Assembly: GCA_019057735.1 (NCBI GenBank)
Contig: JAHLWV010000122.1
Span: 1 to 6,639, forward strand
DNA length: 6,639 bases
Source: Promethearchaeota archaeon
Lineage (GTDB): Archaea > Asgardarchaeota > Lokiarchaeia > Sigynarchaeales > SOKP01
Direction of reading: 5' to 3'
Of the stretch, positions 1 through 5,736 are shown one piece after another (positions within the stretch are counted from its first letter, which is position 1; every line of letters begins with the position of its first letter). The translations under genes and the position numbers were made by a program. Below the pieces are notes generated by a model. It ran no database searches and was not told the origin of the DNA. It worked only from the letters and a program-made list of their open reading frames with translations.

Positions 1-1
1 T

Positions 2-49
2 ATAGAAAAAGATTCAGTTAAAGAGAATTTAGAGTTCTACTTCCTTTGA
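2..49 (+). CDS. Possible C-terminal tail of an upstream gene (partial)
   Basis: The second forward frame is open from the window edge to a TGA at 47-49 and encodes 15 residues (IEKDSVKENLEFYFL). The composition is protein-like, and the same-strand gene cluster follows 72 nt later, so this may be the end of the preceding gene. Fifteen open codons are easily found by chance in AT-rich DNA and no family can be recognised, so the call is weak. Confidence 0.25.
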   Translation: MEKDSVKENLEFYFL

Positions 50-110
50 TACTGAAGATATTCTTTAACTAATTGTTTTGATAATTTTCGAAATTAAGAT
101 TAAAAAATTA

Positions 111-115
111 AAGGA
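111..115 (+). promoter_or_regulatory. Ribosome binding site that sets the start at 122
   Basis: AAGGA lies 6 nt before the ATG at 122. The other ATG, at 116, directly abuts this site and could not use it. The site therefore favours translation from 122, giving a protein that begins MSLNNEN. Confidence 0.6.
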
Positions 116-121
116 ATGATT

Positions 122-1237
122 ATGAGTTTAAACAACGAAAACATAGCCCTGTATCGAAAATTACAGGAGCATCTTGATAAAATGCCATTAGGATTTCCTT
201 CAACAAAATCTGGGTCCGATATTAAGTTATTAAAGCGTCTATTCGCGCCCCAAGAAGCGAAAATTGCTATATTTTTAAAATTTGGATGGGAGAGAGACCT
301 TGAACCTTTAAATACAATTTTCGAACGAGCGAAAGAGACTGGAATTTCAAAAGAAGAATTAGAACAAGCTTTAGATAAAATGGTTCAAAAAGGACTTCTT
401 ATGTTTAAAAGACAGGCAGAAAAGAAATATTACGGTAATGCTTTACTCATGATTGGAATGTTTGAGTTCCAAGTAAACAAACTAACAAAGGAATTTATTG
501 AAGATTTTCACGATTATTTTGGTAATAAATGGCTTGCGGAAGCTATAAAAGTGAAGGGTGCTCAATTACGGGTAATTCCAGTTGGGCAAAGTATAGAATC
601 TGAACATAATATTAGTAATTACGATGATGTCATAAAGCTTCTTGATACAACTGATGGACCATATATGGTAACTAATTGTCTTTGTAGGCAAATAAAGGAC
701 ATCTTAGAACAACCGTGTAAAGCGACTTCTCGGAGAGAAGTATGTTTAGCGTTTGGATTTGCAGCAGAACTATATATAGAGCAAGGATGGGGTCGTTCTA
801 TAAGTAAAGATGAAGTTCTTGAAATTCTACGAAAAAATGAGGAAGAAGGACTAGTGCTTCAACCTGACAACTCACAAAATTTAACAATTATTTGTAGTTG
901 CTGTAGTTGTTGTTGTGAAGGCTTATCAAAACTTAAATTATTTCCAAATCCTGGAGATCTTACAATAACTAACTTTTACGCTGATGTGGAATCTGATCTA
1001 TGCTCAGGTTGTGGAACTTGCGTTGAGATTTGTCCAATGGAGGCAATAACGCTCGTTGATGATATATCCTCGATCATGCGGAAACGTTGTATAGGATGTG
1101 GAAACTGCGTTACTAAATGTCCGTCTGAAGCAATAAAACTTTATAAAAGAGAAAGACAATTCGTTCCTTACCCGACAATGGATGACTTATACGATAAAAT
1201 AATGGAAAGAAAATTAAGATTAAAGAAAAAGCTTTAG
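122..1237 (+). CDS. Winged-helix-like protein with Cys-rich motif and C-terminal 2x[4Fe-4S] ferredoxin domain
   Basis: The protein has 371 residues from the ATG at 122; an ATG at 116 would add two more. Residues ~1-100 are helical and Lys/Glu-rich and look like a winged-helix domain. The middle part carries CLC (186-188), Cys199 and Cys208, then a dense cluster ICSCCSCCCEG with cysteines at 258, 260, 261, 263, 264 and 265. The C-terminus has two classical ferredoxin motifs, CSGCGTCVEICP (Cys 294/297/300/304) and CIGCGNCVTKCP (Cys 323/326/329/333), each expected to bind one [4Fe-4S] cluster. No signal peptide or membrane segment is seen, so it is probably cytoplasmic. Related multi-cluster ferredoxin proteins occur in anaerobic archaea and syntrophic/sulfate-reducing bacteria. 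The likely role is low-potential electron transfer, plausibly to the flavoenzyme encoded next. The N-terminal fold could instead be regulatory. The ferredoxin domain is certain; the partner is inferred. Confidence 0.88.
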   Translation: MSLNNENIALYRKLQEHLDKMPLGFPSTKSGSDIKLLKRLFAPQEAKIAIFLKFGWERDLEPLNTIFERAKETGISKEELEQALDKMVQKGLLMFKRQAEKKYYGNALLMIGMFEFQVNKLTKEFIEDFHDYFGNKWLAEAIKVKGAQLRVIPVGQSIESEHNISNYDDVIKLLDTTDGPYMVTNCLCRQIKDILEQPCKATSRREVCLAFGFAAELYIEQGWGRSISKDEVLEILRKNEEEGLVLQPDNSQNLTIICSCCSCCCEGLSKLKLFPNPGDLTITNFYADVESDLCSGCGTCVEICPMEAITLVDDISSIMRKRCIGCGNCVTKCPSEAIKLYKRERQFVPYPTMDDLYDKIMERKLRLKKKL

Positions 1238-1274
1238 AAAGATAGTAAATTATAGACAAAATGAAATTTTTATG

Positions 1275-1294
1275 TATTCTTAAATATGAGAATA
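1275..1294 (+). promoter_or_regulatory. Imperfect dyad (8-4-8) upstream of the flavoenzyme gene
   Basis: TATTCTTA, a 4-nt AATA spacer and TGAGAATA form an inverted repeat with a single mismatch (T-G). It lies in the 123-bp gap between the ferredoxin gene and the flavoenzyme gene. No T-run follows it, so an operator is as likely as a terminator. Such AT-rich dyads also occur by chance. Confidence 0.25.
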
Positions 1295-1346
1295 TGTTTA
1301 AAAAGAGTCAAGTTCAATTATTGTTTGTATTTGTAGTTCCAATTTT

Positions 1347-1353
1347 AATGTGA
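1347..1353 (+). promoter_or_regulatory. AATGTGA box, probable weak ribosome binding site
   Basis: AATGTGA ends 7 nt before the ATG at 1361. TGTGA resembles the archaeal Shine-Dalgarno GGTGA with one mismatch. The identical heptamer at the identical 7-nt spacing precedes the ATGs at 5625 and 6574. Confidence 0.4.
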
Positions 1354-1360
1354 TATTAAA

Positions 1361-2500
1361 ATGTATTCAAAACCAAAAAAAATCGGTTCAATAGAGATTA
1401 AAAATCGGTTTGTGAGATCGGCAACATATGAAGGAATGGCAACTGAAGAAGGTTATGTTACTGATCAGCACGTCGAACTTTATAAAACTTTAGCTAAAGG
1501 AGGAGTAGGTTTAATAATTACGGGTTATTCTTATGTCCAAGAAAGTGGAAAGGCTTTTGACAAACAAATGGGCGTTTATAAAGACGATTATATCCCAGGA
1601 TTAAGTAGAATTGCTGAAACAGTTCATAAAAATGGAGATAATTGTAAGGTTGCTTTACAAATTGCACATTGTGGGCATCAATCTAGATTTCTTGAAAATA
1701 CAATAGCTCCTTCTGCTCAGGAGGAAAAGTTAACCAGAAAAATACCACGCGAAATGACTAGAGAAGAAATACGAGATACTGTTGATGCTTTCTCCCAAGC
1801 GATCAGAAGAGCAAAAGAAGCTGGTTTCGACGCTGTGCAGTTACATGGAGCTCATGGATATATCATAACTCAATTTCTTTCTCCTTATATAAACAAAAGA
1901 ACGGATGATTATGGGGGAAGCATAGAGAATAGAACTAGATTCCTTGAAGAAATTTATAATAAAAGTGTTGAGTTGGTTGGAAAGGGTTTTCCCATTTTTA
2001 TAAAAATGAATGGTGTTGATTTTGTGGAGGGAGGAACTACTATAAATGAATCTACTGAGGTTGCAAGAAGGTTAGAAAAGATAGGGTATGCCGCTATTGA
2101 AGTCAGTGCAGGAATATGGGAAGTTGCAAAATTAAAAAAGAAAGATCTTGGTTGGAAACCAACTTTTTTACCAGAAAGTCGAATCTTTATTGGAACGATG
2201 AATGAACCTGCTTATAATCTAGCTTATGCAAAAGAATTCAAGAGAGTTCTTGATATACCCGTTATCCTAATTGGAGGTATTAACTCCCTCGATCTAGTAG
2301 AACAAATATTAACTAATGAAAGTGCTGACTTCGTGTCATTTTCTAGACCCTTAATCCGAGAACCAGATCTTCCTAATAGATGGATGAAAGGTATTGGAAA
2401 CCAAAAAGTAGATTGTATATTCTGTAATGGTTGTTTAGCTACAACAGTTACTCCAGGCTTACGATGTGCTAAATTACATGGGTCTAGTGCAAGTAATTAA
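1361..2500 (+). CDS. Old Yellow Enzyme-family FMN oxidoreductase with C-terminal [4Fe-4S] motif, short form
   Basis: The protein has 379 residues. It is a TIM-barrel flavoprotein of the NADH:flavin oxidoreductase / 2,4-dienoyl-CoA reductase family. Family signatures are the start KIGSIEIKNRFVRSA (7-21), QIAH (100-103), LHGAHGYIITQFLSP (161-175), where His162 and His165 occupy the active-site region, NKRTDDYGGSIENR (178-191), and phosphate-binding GGI (305-307) and SRP (328-330). After the barrel, C-x2-C-x2-C-x10-C (Cys 352/355/358/369) matches the [4Fe-4S] motif of the dienoyl-CoA reductase branch. It stops there and lacks the FAD/NAD(P)H domains of the ~650-residue enzymes, so electrons must come from a partner such as the upstream ferredoxin protein. 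Likely action is reduction of an activated C=C bond, perhaps in an enoyl-CoA or cyclic CoA-thioester. The substrate cannot be read from the sequence. The DUF169 gene follows after 29 bp, so the two are probably co-transcribed. Confidence 0.92.
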   Translation: MYSKPKKIGSIEIKNRFVRSATYEGMATEEGYVTDQHVELYKTLAKGGVGLIITGYSYVQESGKAFDKQMGVYKDDYIPGLSRIAETVHKNGDNCKVALQIAHCGHQSRFLENTIAPSAQEEKLTRKIPREMTREEIRDTVDAFSQAIRRAKEAGFDAVQLHGAHGYIITQFLSPYINKRTDDYGGSIENRTRFLEEIYNKSVELVGKGFPIFIKMNGVDFVEGGTTINESTEVARRLEKIGYAAIEVSAGIWEVAKLKKKDLGWKPTFLPESRIFIGTMNEPAYNLAYAKEFKRVLDIPVILIGGINSLDLVEQILTNESADFVSFSRPLIREPDLPNRWMKGIGNQKVDCIFCNGCLATTVTPGLRCAKLHGSSASN

Positions 2501-2529
2501 TTAAAATCTGTAAAAATGGTAGAATAAAT

Positions 2530-3294
2530 ATGAGTAAATACAAAGAAACAGATGAAAAACTAAATAAATATCTCCGGTTAGCTACCTTCCCCGTTGCCGT
2601 AAAATTGTTACGGAATCCCGAAGAATTAAATGATATTAAGTTTTTAAAAAAAACAGAAAAACAAATAGCGCTTTGCCAAATTTTCAGCTATGCAAGGTAT
2701 TATGGATGGACTATGGGTTGCATAAAGGAAGATAATATATGTCCGCTAGCCGGAATAAGTCTCGGTTTTGAAAAACCGTATAAACTTTTCGAAGAGGGTG
2801 CTTTTTTTGTAGGAAGATACAATGAGACAAAAGAAGCAGCAAAAAAAACCACGGCTACAATGCCTAAATTACCATTCGGACAATATTCTGCTATAGTTTC
2901 AGGCGCTTTAAGTCGTGTTGATTTTGATCCCGATTTGATCCTAATTTGGGGTAATTCTGCCCAGATTATGAGGATTATCCAGGGTTCTTTATGGAAAAAA
3001 GGAGGGAGAGTTTCAATGTCAACTTTTTGTGATGGAGTTTGTGCCGATACTATTTCAAATGCCATTCTTACAGGTGAGCTGCAGGTTGCGTTTCCATGTC
3101 TTGGCGATCGCCGTTTTGCTATGGCAACTGATACGGATTTAATAGCCTCAATACCTATGGGAATTATTGACGAAATAATAGAAGGTATGGAGAAGACTCA
3201 CAGAGCTGGAACTAGGTACCCTATACCATATCAAATGTCGACCCCAGAATTCTTTGTAAAATTAAAGAAGCAATTAGAAAAAGTAAAAAAATAA
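2530..3294 (+). CDS. DUF169 family protein (COG2043-like), function unknown
   Basis: The protein has 254 residues, the usual size for DUF169. It shows the family's early FPVAVKLL segment (20-27), central Cys residues (Cys49 in ALCQ, Cys64 in MGC, Cys71 in ICPLAG), the LPFGQYSA segment (114-121) and a later group, Cys167, Cys171 (CDGVC) and Cys190 (FPCLGDRR). Six cysteines suggest metal or iron-sulfur binding, but no biochemical role is established that I can state. No signal peptide or membrane segment is seen. It starts 29 bp after the flavoenzyme gene with GGTAGA 6 nt before its ATG, so it is probably translated from the same message. The family often sits beside redox genes in anaerobes, which suggests an accessory role in redox chemistry here. 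That is inference. The open frame on the opposite strand inside this gene is a shadow. Confidence 0.85.
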   Translation: MSKYKETDEKLNKYLRLATFPVAVKLLRNPEELNDIKFLKKTEKQIALCQIFSYARYYGWTMGCIKEDNICPLAGISLGFEKPYKLFEEGAFFVGRYNETKEAAKKTTATMPKLPFGQYSAIVSGALSRVDFDPDLILIWGNSAQIMRIIQGSLWKKGGRVSMSTFCDGVCADTISNAILTGELQVAFPCLGDRRFAMATDTDLIASIPMGIIDEIIEGMEKTHRAGTRYPIPYQMSTPEFFVKLKKQLEKVKK

Positions 3295-3320
3295 GTCAAT
3301 AGATTATTTTGAATTCTATT

Positions 3321-3331
3321 TCCTCTTTTTT
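3321..3331 (+). terminator. Possible T-tract terminator after the DUF169 gene
   Basis: A pyrimidine tract ending in six T's (3326-3331) starts 26 nt after the DUF169 stop codon. Archaeal RNA polymerase terminates at T-tracts without needing a hairpin. It is followed by an AT-rich, promoter-like region before the next gene. Confidence 0.35.
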
Positions 3332-3352
3332 CTATATCAATGAGTTTAATAT

Positions 3353-3418
3353 ACAATATTTTTAAACAAAAATTGTTTCTATATATTGTTTTAATTTTCT
3401 AAATATTGTTTAAAATTC
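3353..3418 (+). repeat. Cluster of ATTGTTT repeats upstream of the CoA-transferase-like genes
   Basis: ATTGTTT occurs three times on the + strand, at 3372-3378, 3385-3391 and 3405-3411. The last two are 20 bp apart and sit in longer similar stretches (TATTGTTT followed by TAATTTTC or AAAATTC). An inverted copy of ATATTGT lies at 3353-3359. The cluster fills the 137-bp gap before the next gene and could hold both its promoter and an operator. Low sequence complexity makes chance similarity possible. Confidence 0.35.
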
Positions 3419-3431
3419 AATATTTTATGAA

Positions 3432-4307
3432 GTGAGGAGATCAAAAATTCGAAAAAGTAAATTAATGTCCTTAGATGATGCAATTTCTACTTATGTTGAA
3501 GATGGTGATTTAGTTGGTTTTGGAGGACTTTCTTTTTGGAGAAAACCGATAGAAGCATGTAGAGAGATAATTAGACAAGATAAAAAGGACTTATCTCTTT
3601 GCACTTTTGTTGGAGGAATCGAAATTGATATGCTTGTAGCTGCAGGTTGTGCGTCTCAAGTGAGAGCCAGTTTCGTAGGAATGGAAATTTTTGGTATGGC
3701 TCCAAATTATAGGAAAGCTGTTGAGTCCAGATCAATAAAGATTTCTGAGGAAAGTGAAGCTTCTATTGCTTTAGGATTAAGAGCATCCTATTTGAAAGTG
3801 CCTTTCATGCCTTTAAAAGGTATTATAGGAACTGATATGCCAAAAGTAAGGAATGATATTAAACAATTTAAAGATCCTTTGGGTTCAAATATAGCGTTAA
3901 TGGCATTGCCCAAAATAGATTTGGATGTGTCTATCTTACACGTTCCTTATGCTGATGAATATGGAAATGGAAATATTGCTGGAGCTGTTTGGATGGACGA
4001 TGATATGGCAAAAACCGCTAAAAAAACGATCATAATAACGGAAAAATTAGTTGAAACAGAGGATATTAGGTATCTACCAGGGAAAGCGCAATTACCAATG
4101 CAAACAACAACTGCGGTAGTTAAGGTCCCTTTCGGAGCACACCCTACAAGTTGTTACCCATTCTATACGTTCGATCCCCTTCATATTCAAGCATATTTGA
4201 AAACAGATTTTAAAATTTATAAAGGGAAATATATAACTGGAAAAAATTCAGCTCAATATTTAGAGGAAGCTGGAGGAGTTCAAACTATTTTAAATATATT
4301 ATTATAA
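3432..4307 (+). CDS. CoA-transferase-fold enzyme, subunit A (GctA/IpdA-like)
   Basis: The frame gives 291 residues from a GTG at 3432; starts at ATT 3447 (286 residues) or ATG 3465 (280) are also possible. The protein matches the alpha subunit of class I CoA-transferases of the glutaconate type: SLDDAISTYVEDGD (13-26), GFGGLSFWRKP (29-39), the VPFMPLKGIIGTD region (123-135) and FGAHPTSCYP (234-243), corresponding to the GAHPSQCYG stretch of Acidaminococcus GctA. Glu109 (SEESEAS) aligns, from memory, with an acidic residue of mycobacterial IpdA near its proposed catalytic Glu, where GctA has Gln. The protein should act as an alpha/beta heteromer with the next gene product, which starts 12 nt downstream, in the cytoplasm on a CoA thioester. 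The family assignment is firm. Whether it transfers CoA or hydrolyses a ring C-C bond is open. Confidence 0.88.
   Translation: MRRSKIRKSKLMSLDDAISTYVEDGDLVGFGGLSFWRKPIEACREIIRQDKKDLSLCTFVGGIEIDMLVAAGCASQVRASFVGMEIFGMAPNYRKAVESRSIKISEESEASIALGLRASYLKVPFMPLKGIIGTDMPKVRNDIKQFKDPLGSNIALMALPKIDLDVSILHVPYADEYGNGNIAGAVWMDDDMAKTAKKTIIITEKLVETEDIRYLPGKAQLPMQTTTAVVKVPFGAHPTSCYPFYTFDPLHIQAYLKTDFKIYKGKYITGKNSAQYLEEAGGVQTILNILL
3434..3442 (+). promoter_or_regulatory. Strong Shine-Dalgarno that conflicts with the obvious start codons
   Basis: GAGGAGATC closely matches the archaeal anti-Shine-Dalgarno partner (AGGAGGTGATC). It overlaps the GTG at 3432, so that GTG cannot use it, and it lies 25 nt before the ATG at 3465, which is too far. 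The codon at the normal distance (7 nt after AGGAG) is an in-frame ATT at 3447. Confidence 0.5.
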
Positions 4308-4319
4308 AGAGGTAAAAGA

Positions 4320-5201
4320 ATGACTGAATTTTCAAAAGATTATACTATAGATGAATTAATGACAGTTTTAATGGCGAGAGAAGTCAGAAATGATGATGTT
4401 ATGATCGTAGGGGTGGCAACACCAATGGTCTGGGCAGCTTTTACGCTAGCAAAATTAACACATGCCCCTGATGCAATTTATCATTACATTATGGGGAATA
4501 CTTTTGTTATTGAACCACGACAGGTTTCTCTTCTTTATTTAGAAATGAATACAGCACGAGCGTATAGATTCCAAAATTCTGTTGAATGTACATTAGAATC
4601 TCTTCCCTCTGAAAAATTGACAACTATAGAATTTTTTCGACCCGCTCAAATAGACCAATTTGGAAATACAAATAATGTATGTATAGGAGATTGGGAAAGT
4701 CCAAAAATAAGGCTACCTGGAGCCGCAGGAATTTTAGATTTTAGTATGTTCTATAAAAGAGGATCTTTTTTATATACCCCCCGACATGATTCAAGAACTT
4801 TTGTATCAACAGATAGGCTCTTCTTCATCTCCGGAGCAGGATTCCCTGAAGGAAAGCCATCAATATGTGGAGGATCTGGTCCTCAATGCGTCGTAACTAA
4901 TTTAGCATATTTAGATTTTGATGGAAAAAGCAAAAGAATGAGGTTAGCATCAATTCATCCAGGTGTCGATTTAGATACCGTTAAAGAATCAACAGGATTT
5001 GATTTGATTATTCCGAATGATTTAAAAGAAACTAAACCGCCTACCGTTAAAGAAATAGACCAATTAAGAAAGAAAGTTGATCCTTTAAAGATAAGAAAAT
5101 TAGAAGTTCTTTCAGGCAACGAACGAGAAGAGCTATTAGATGGGATAATTCAAAAAGAATTAGCAAAGCAAAATAAATTTCCGAAATTACTAATTAGTTA
5201 A
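4320..5201 (+). CDS. CoA-transferase-fold enzyme, subunit B (GctB/IpdB-like), lacking the catalytic Glu
   Basis: The protein has 293 residues, somewhat longer than the ~260 of glutaconate CoA-transferase beta. AGAGGT 6 nt before the ATG and a 12-nt gap from subunit A mark tight coupling. Family features are VGVATPMVWAAFTLAKL (30-46), HAPD (48-51), QIDQFGNTNN (110-119), GGSGPQCVVTNLAYLDFDG (184-202), SIHPGV (211-216), STGFDL (224-229) and VDPL (253-256). In GctB the catalytic Glu54 lies six residues after APD (IIVESG). Here the stretch is AIYHYIMGNTFVI (52-64), which contains no Glu; the next is Glu65. HPGV resembles IpdB of actinobacterial steroid degradation, whose active site also lacks this Glu. 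It is therefore either a hydrolase of the IpdAB type or a divergent or inactive transferase. The ~35 charged C-terminal residues look like an added tail. Confidence 0.88.
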   Translation: MTEFSKDYTIDELMTVLMAREVRNDDVMIVGVATPMVWAAFTLAKLTHAPDAIYHYIMGNTFVIEPRQVSLLYLEMNTARAYRFQNSVECTLESLPSEKLTTIEFFRPAQIDQFGNTNNVCIGDWESPKIRLPGAAGILDFSMFYKRGSFLYTPRHDSRTFVSTDRLFFISGAGFPEGKPSICGGSGPQCVVTNLAYLDFDGKSKRMRLASIHPGVDLDTVKESTGFDLIIPNDLKETKPPTVKEIDQLRKKVDPLKIRKLEVLSGNEREELLDGIIQKELAKQNKFPKLLIS

Positions 5202-5222
5202 TTGTAAATATCAAAGGAATGT

Positions 5223-5237
5223 CTTCTCTTTTGCTTT
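5223..5237 (+). terminator. Possible T-rich terminator after the CoA-transferase-like pair
   Basis: A pyrimidine-rich tract (TTCTCTTTTGCTTT) begins 21 nt after the subunit B stop codon and is followed by a change of coding strand. It lacks a long uninterrupted T-run. The rest of 5238-5327 shows no gene I can support. Confidence 0.25.
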
Positions 5238-5327
5238 ACGCCTTCAGTCTTTGCTTAGAACAGCACGGTTATTAATCCGATTCCTAAATCCTAAACTAAT
5301 AAGAGAAAATATGAAACATCAAAAACT

Positions 5328-5338
5328 AAAAAAAAAAA
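5328..5338 (-). terminator. T11 terminator of the small membrane protein gene
   Basis: Eleven consecutive A's on the + strand read as T11 on the - strand. They begin 25 nt beyond the stop codon of the 32-residue membrane protein gene, an ideal archaeal T-tract terminator. Confidence 0.55.
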
Positions 5339-5363
5339 TTATTTGTAAGGGATTTGATGTAGA

Positions 5364-5462
5364 TTAACCGATCATACCCATTCCTTTTATGATCTGATAA
5401 ATGCCATAAATAATCAGAACGACTGCGAGAATTGCAACCAGTATTTTAGCACCTAATTTCAT
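5364..5462 (-). CDS. Small single-pass membrane protein, 32 residues
   Basis: This short gene encodes MKLGAKILVA followed by a continuous hydrophobic helix to about residue 20, then a basic/glycine tail (IIKGMGMIG). The composition predicts one membrane helix with the short Lys-containing N-terminus inside. Although tiny, it is well supported: GAGGTGA stands 4 nt before the ATG, a TATA-like sequence lies ~60-70 nt upstream, and T11 follows the stop codon. It stands alone, convergent with the CoA-transferase-like genes and divergent from the small + ORF at 5625. No family is recognised. It could be a subunit of a membrane complex, a small regulatory membrane protein or a hydrophobic toxin-like peptide; the sequence does not decide. 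Confidence 0.7.
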   Translation of the reverse strand: MKLGAKILVAILAVVLIIYGIYQIIKGMGMIG

Positions 5463-5466
5463 AAAT

Positions 5467-5473
5467 TCACCTC
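5467..5473 (-). promoter_or_regulatory. Perfect archaeal ribosome binding site (GAGGTGA)
   Basis: Read on the - strand, GAGGTGA is fully complementary to the archaeal 16S 3' end. It lies 4 nt before the ATG at 5462 and is the main reason to believe in the 32-residue gene. Confidence 0.75.
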
Positions 5474-5522
5474 TTTTTTTTTATAGAAATCACGAAATGA
5501 CTCTATGTAATACATTCAATGA

Positions 5523-5534
5523 CTTTAAATAAAT
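5523..5534 (-). promoter_or_regulatory. TATA-like element for the small membrane protein gene
   Basis: On the - strand this reads ATTTATTTAAAG. Transcription would begin about 25 nt further on, leaving a ~35-40 nt leader that contains the GAGGTGA site. The assignment rests only on base composition and spacing. Confidence 0.3.
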
Positions 5535-5592
5535 TGATAAGGAAGGATTTTTTACATTTTTTGTACAATCATCAAATTAATAATTTTATTAG

Positions 5593-5634
5593 ATTAAATT
5601 TCTTTTAATTAATGTGAATGTCTTATGGACGAGA
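5593..5634 (+). repeat. Duplicated promoter/start segment, copy 1
   Basis: This 42-bp segment matches 6542-6583 at 36 of 42 positions without gaps, and the similarity covers the leader, the ATG and the next two to three codons. It contains a TATA-like TTAAATTT (5594-5601) 23 nt before the ATG at 5625 and an AATGTGA box (5611-5617) 7 nt before it. The TATA-like spacing suits a transcript starting at or very near the ATG. Confidence 0.75.
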
Positions 5635-5723
5635 AAATAAAAGACTTCTGCGCGGCGATCGTTACTGAAGTAATGAAAGATGATAATGATCAGAAAAAAA
5701 AAATAGTAAAAACTTGCAAATGA
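5625..5723 (+). CDS. Possible 32-codon ORF behind the duplicated promoter
   Basis: An ATG at the same place in the duplicated leader as the nitroreductase ATG opens a frame of 32 codons, starting MDEKIKDFCAAIVTE and ending in a Lys-rich tail before TGA. The start MDEK resembles MDER of the nitroreductase, and the DNA match ends about there. It contains a run of ten A's (5694-5703) and could be translated, or could be a decayed gene: one base lost near 5708-5712 would extend the frame to a TAG at 5788-5790 (about 54 residues). It is convergent with the M23-like gene, whose stop is 13 nt away. No family is recognised. The opposite-strand frame over this region is treated as a shadow. Confidence 0.35.
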   Translation: MDEKIKDFCAAIVTEVMKDDNDQKKKIVKTCK

Positions 5724-5736
5724 GGTTAAAACTACT

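Noticed and set aside
1261..1353. 30-codon ORF (MKFLCILKYENM...) between the ferredoxin and OYE genes
   Set aside because: It has no ribosome binding site, its composition is as expected from AT-rich DNA, and it runs through the dyad at 1275-1294 into the OYE start region. Conservation data would be needed.
2700..3065. 121-codon open frame on the - strand
   Set aside because: It lies entirely inside the DUF169 gene, which has clear family motifs, and its own translation matches nothing recognisable.
5238..5300. Somewhat more GC-balanced stretch considered as a tRNA or small RNA
   Set aside because: GGTTATTAATCC is vaguely like a T-arm, but no acceptor stem, anticodon arm or D-arm could be paired on either strand.
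5311..5367. 18-codon ORF (MKHQKLKKK...) on the + strand
   Set aside because: It runs through the A11 tract, which is better explained as the T11 terminator of the opposite-strand gene.
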